Assembly (NCBI GenBank): GCA_001304425.1
Contig: LJTS01000139.1
Coordinates: forward strand, 1-7,284
Length of the DNA stretch: 7,284 nucleotides
Direction: 5' to 3'
Source of the DNA: Betaproteobacteria bacterium SG8_40
GTDB taxonomy: Bacteria; Pseudomonadota; Gammaproteobacteria; Burkholderiales; Eutrophovitaceae
Shown: one piece after another, positions 6,460 through 7,284 of the stretch
Position numbering within the stretch: the stretch's first letter is position 1
Layout: each line of letters starts with the position of its first letter
Notes under the pieces: model-generated
Database searches by the model: none
Told to the model about the DNA's origin: nothing
The model's input: the letters and a program-made list of their open reading frames with translations, nothing else
Position numbers and translations under genes: made by a program

Positions 6460-6478
6460 GCAACGGGTTGCCGGCAAC
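6460..6478. repeat. Alternating GCAAC / GTTGC / GCAAC inverted repeats
   Basis: GCAAC (6460-6464), GTTGC (6467-6471) and GCAAC (6474-6478) are each separated by two bases. The middle copy is complementary to both outer ones, and the right pair forms the perfect 12-base palindrome GTTGCCGGCAAC (6467-6478). It lies 20 bases after the radical SAM stop. It could be a protein-binding site for the downstream gene; spacing of two bases is too tight for a stable RNA hairpin. Confidence 0.4.
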
Positions 6479-6507
6479 ACGGGTAACATCAGGCATTGCC
6501 AGTCCGG

Positions 6508-6532
6508 CCGTGAGCCAGTCAGTGGCTGACGG
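6508..6532 (+). repeat. Hairpin upstream of the DUF2007 gene
   Basis: CCGTGAGCCA (6508-6517) and TGGCTGACGG (6523-6532) pair at 9 of 10 positions around the 5-base loop GTCAG. No T-run follows, so it is not a standard terminator. It might terminate or process the radical SAM transcript, or fold in the leader of the next gene. Confidence 0.4.
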
Positions 6533-6551
6533 ACATGGCGCGGCGAGTAAA

Positions 6552-6589
6552 ACACCGGAATGGACACCGGAACGGACATCCGAAAATGG
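6552..6589 (+). repeat. Short tandem 12-base repeat, about three copies
   Basis: ACACCGGAATGG (6552-6563) is followed at once by ACACCGGAACGG (6564-6575), with one mismatch, and then by a decayed copy (6576-6589). It lies just before the DUF2007 start. It could be slippage-derived or a set of direct-repeat binding sites; nothing in the sequence decides this. Confidence 0.45.
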
Positions 6590-6592
6590 TAC

Positions 6593-6596
6593 GGAG
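6593..6596 (+). promoter_or_regulatory. Ribosome binding site for the DUF2007 gene
   Basis: GGAG lies three bases before the ATG at 6600. The spacing is short, but this is the only such site near the start, and conserved-domain sequence begins at that ATG. It favours 6600 over the upstream in-frame ATG at 6468. Confidence 0.45.
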
Positions 6597-6599
6597 CTG

Positions 6600-6911
6600 A
6601 TGCGAAGAATCTACACTGCTGCGACGCTGCCGGACGCACATCTCATGGTCGGCCTGCTGGGACAGGCGGGAATCGCCGCCAGGGTATTCAACGAGAATGC
6701 CCAGGGCGGTGTTGGCGAGATTCCGTTTGTCCATGCGTGGCCGGAGGTTTGGCTCGAGGACGAGCGTGATGGTGAACGTGCACTCGAAATCATCCGCAGT
6801 TTCGACAAGGACAAGGGTAGCGACCGGCAGGTTGCCTGCCCCGGATGCGGCGAGCCGAATCCGGAGAATTTCGAAGTCTGCTGGAACTGCGGGGTTGCGC
6901 TTGCCGGCTGA
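6600..6911 (+). CDS. DUF2007 domain protein with C-terminal zinc ribbon
   Basis: This small cytoplasmic protein of 103 residues has two parts. Residues 1-70 match the DUF2007 domain (described in databases as a putative prokaryotic signal-transducing domain): MRRIYTAATLPDAHL at 1-15, then ARVFNENAQGGVGEIP at 27-42 and PEVWLED at 48-54. Residues 80-97 form a zinc ribbon, C80-x2-C83 and C94-x2-C97, in the form CPGCGEPNPENFEVCWNCG, given here by its four Cys. The function is unknown; the ribbon suggests metal-stabilised binding to protein or nucleic acid. I set the start at 6600 because homology-like sequence begins there and GGAG precedes it. An upstream in-frame ATG at 6468 would add 44 low-complexity residues that run through a tandem DNA repeat. 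It sits between the radical SAM gene (159-base gap) and the deacetylase-family gene (91-base gap) on the same strand. Confidence 0.85.
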   Translation: MRRIYTAATLPDAHLMVGLLGQAGIAARVFNENAQGGVGEIPFVHAWPEVWLEDERDGERALEIIRSFDKDKGSDRQVACPGCGEPNPENFEVCWNCGVALAG

Positions 6912-7002
6912 CCGGCATGGCGGGAGAAGAGCGTTTCTGCGTGCCACGGCGGCGTTGCTGACGATACCCGCTTTTCGATCATTTGCCGACGGACCGAGAG
7001 AC

Positions 7003-7284
7003 ATGAGTGTTTGGCTGTACGCGGATGACATGCTGGGTGCTTACGGCTTTCCCGAAGGCCATCCGTTCGGGATCGATCGCCAGCAGGCTTTTCTGCGGGA
7101 AGCGAAGCAACAGGGGCTGCTCGATCGGGTGCGCATTGAAGAGGGCGCGGCCGCGACGACGGAAGCACTCGAGCGGTTTCACGAGGCAGACTATGTTGAA
7201 AAGGTGCGCACAGCCGAGTCAGCGGGTATTGACTATCTCGATGCCGGCGACACGCCGGTGTTCCCGGATGTTTTCGAAATCTCT
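7003..7284 (+). CDS. Histone deacetylase-family hydrolase, N-terminal part only
   Basis: The frame stays open from the ATG at 7003 to the last base, giving 94 residues of the N-terminus. EGHPFGIDR at 18-26 is the conserved GHP entry of the arginase/deacetylase-fold family (histone deacetylases, AcuC, acetylpolyamine amidohydrolases). FHEADYVEKV at 59-68 and YLDAGDTPVFPDVFE at 78-92 fit the bacterial class of these zinc hydrolases, which remove acyl groups from acetylated lysines or polyamines. The catalytic His pair and the zinc ligands would lie beyond the window, so activity cannot be judged. Only a weak GAGAG purine stretch precedes the ATG. It is the fourth gene on the plus strand after the divergent spacer and may be co-transcribed with the DUF2007 gene. 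The family call is good; the substrate is unknown. Confidence 0.82.
   Translation, partial: MSVWLYADDMLGAYGFPEGHPFGIDRQQAFLREAKQQGLLDRVRIEEGAAATTEALERFHEADYVEKVRTAESAGIDYLDAGDTPVFPDVFEIS

Noticed and set aside
6468..6599. N-terminal extension of the DUF2007 protein from an ATG at 6468
   Set aside because: The extra 44 residues are low-complexity, run through a hairpin and a tandem repeat, and domain-like sequence begins at 6600 behind a GGAG.

Overview
The window is GC-rich, densely coding bacterial DNA with seven protein genes and no RNA gene, CRISPR array or insertion sequence that I can see. A SoxB-type thiosulfate-oxidation enzyme, an outer-membrane beta-barrel protein with a C-terminal Phe, a DUF2007 protein and a PA0069-type radical SAM protein together suggest a sulfur-oxidising Gram-negative proteobacterium, most likely beta or gamma. 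The genus cannot be read from this sequence.

Layout. Bases 1-1479 (+) hold the 3' part of soxB; its N-terminus lies outside the window. Facing it on the minus strand is a possible three-gene run, read from high to low coordinates: an outer-membrane beta-barrel protein (4101-3475), a two-domain sulfurtransferase (3398-2526) and an NAD-dependent epimerase/dehydratase (2487-1519). A 267-base divergent spacer separates this run from a plus-strand series: an arylformamidase-like alpha/beta hydrolase (4369-5220), a PA0069-family radical SAM protein (5277-6440), a DUF2007/zinc-ribbon protein (6600-6911) and the first 94 codons of a histone-deacetylase-family hydrolase (7003 to the window end).

How the genes relate. 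SoxB and the sulfurtransferase both handle sulfane sulfur, so the left half is plausibly a sulfur-metabolism neighbourhood, although they are transcribed towards each other and not in one operon. The right half looks like general housekeeping or accessory genes without one obvious pathway.

The most interesting spot is the radical SAM gene. A perfect 22-base palindrome with the CTG-N10-CAG layout of a proteobacterial SOS (LexA) box ends one base before its start codon, and the protein ends in QMDLF plus one residue, which resembles a beta-sliding-clamp-binding motif. Together these suggest a DNA-damage-inducible enzyme that acts at replicating or repaired DNA. I see no large undescribed multi-gene system.
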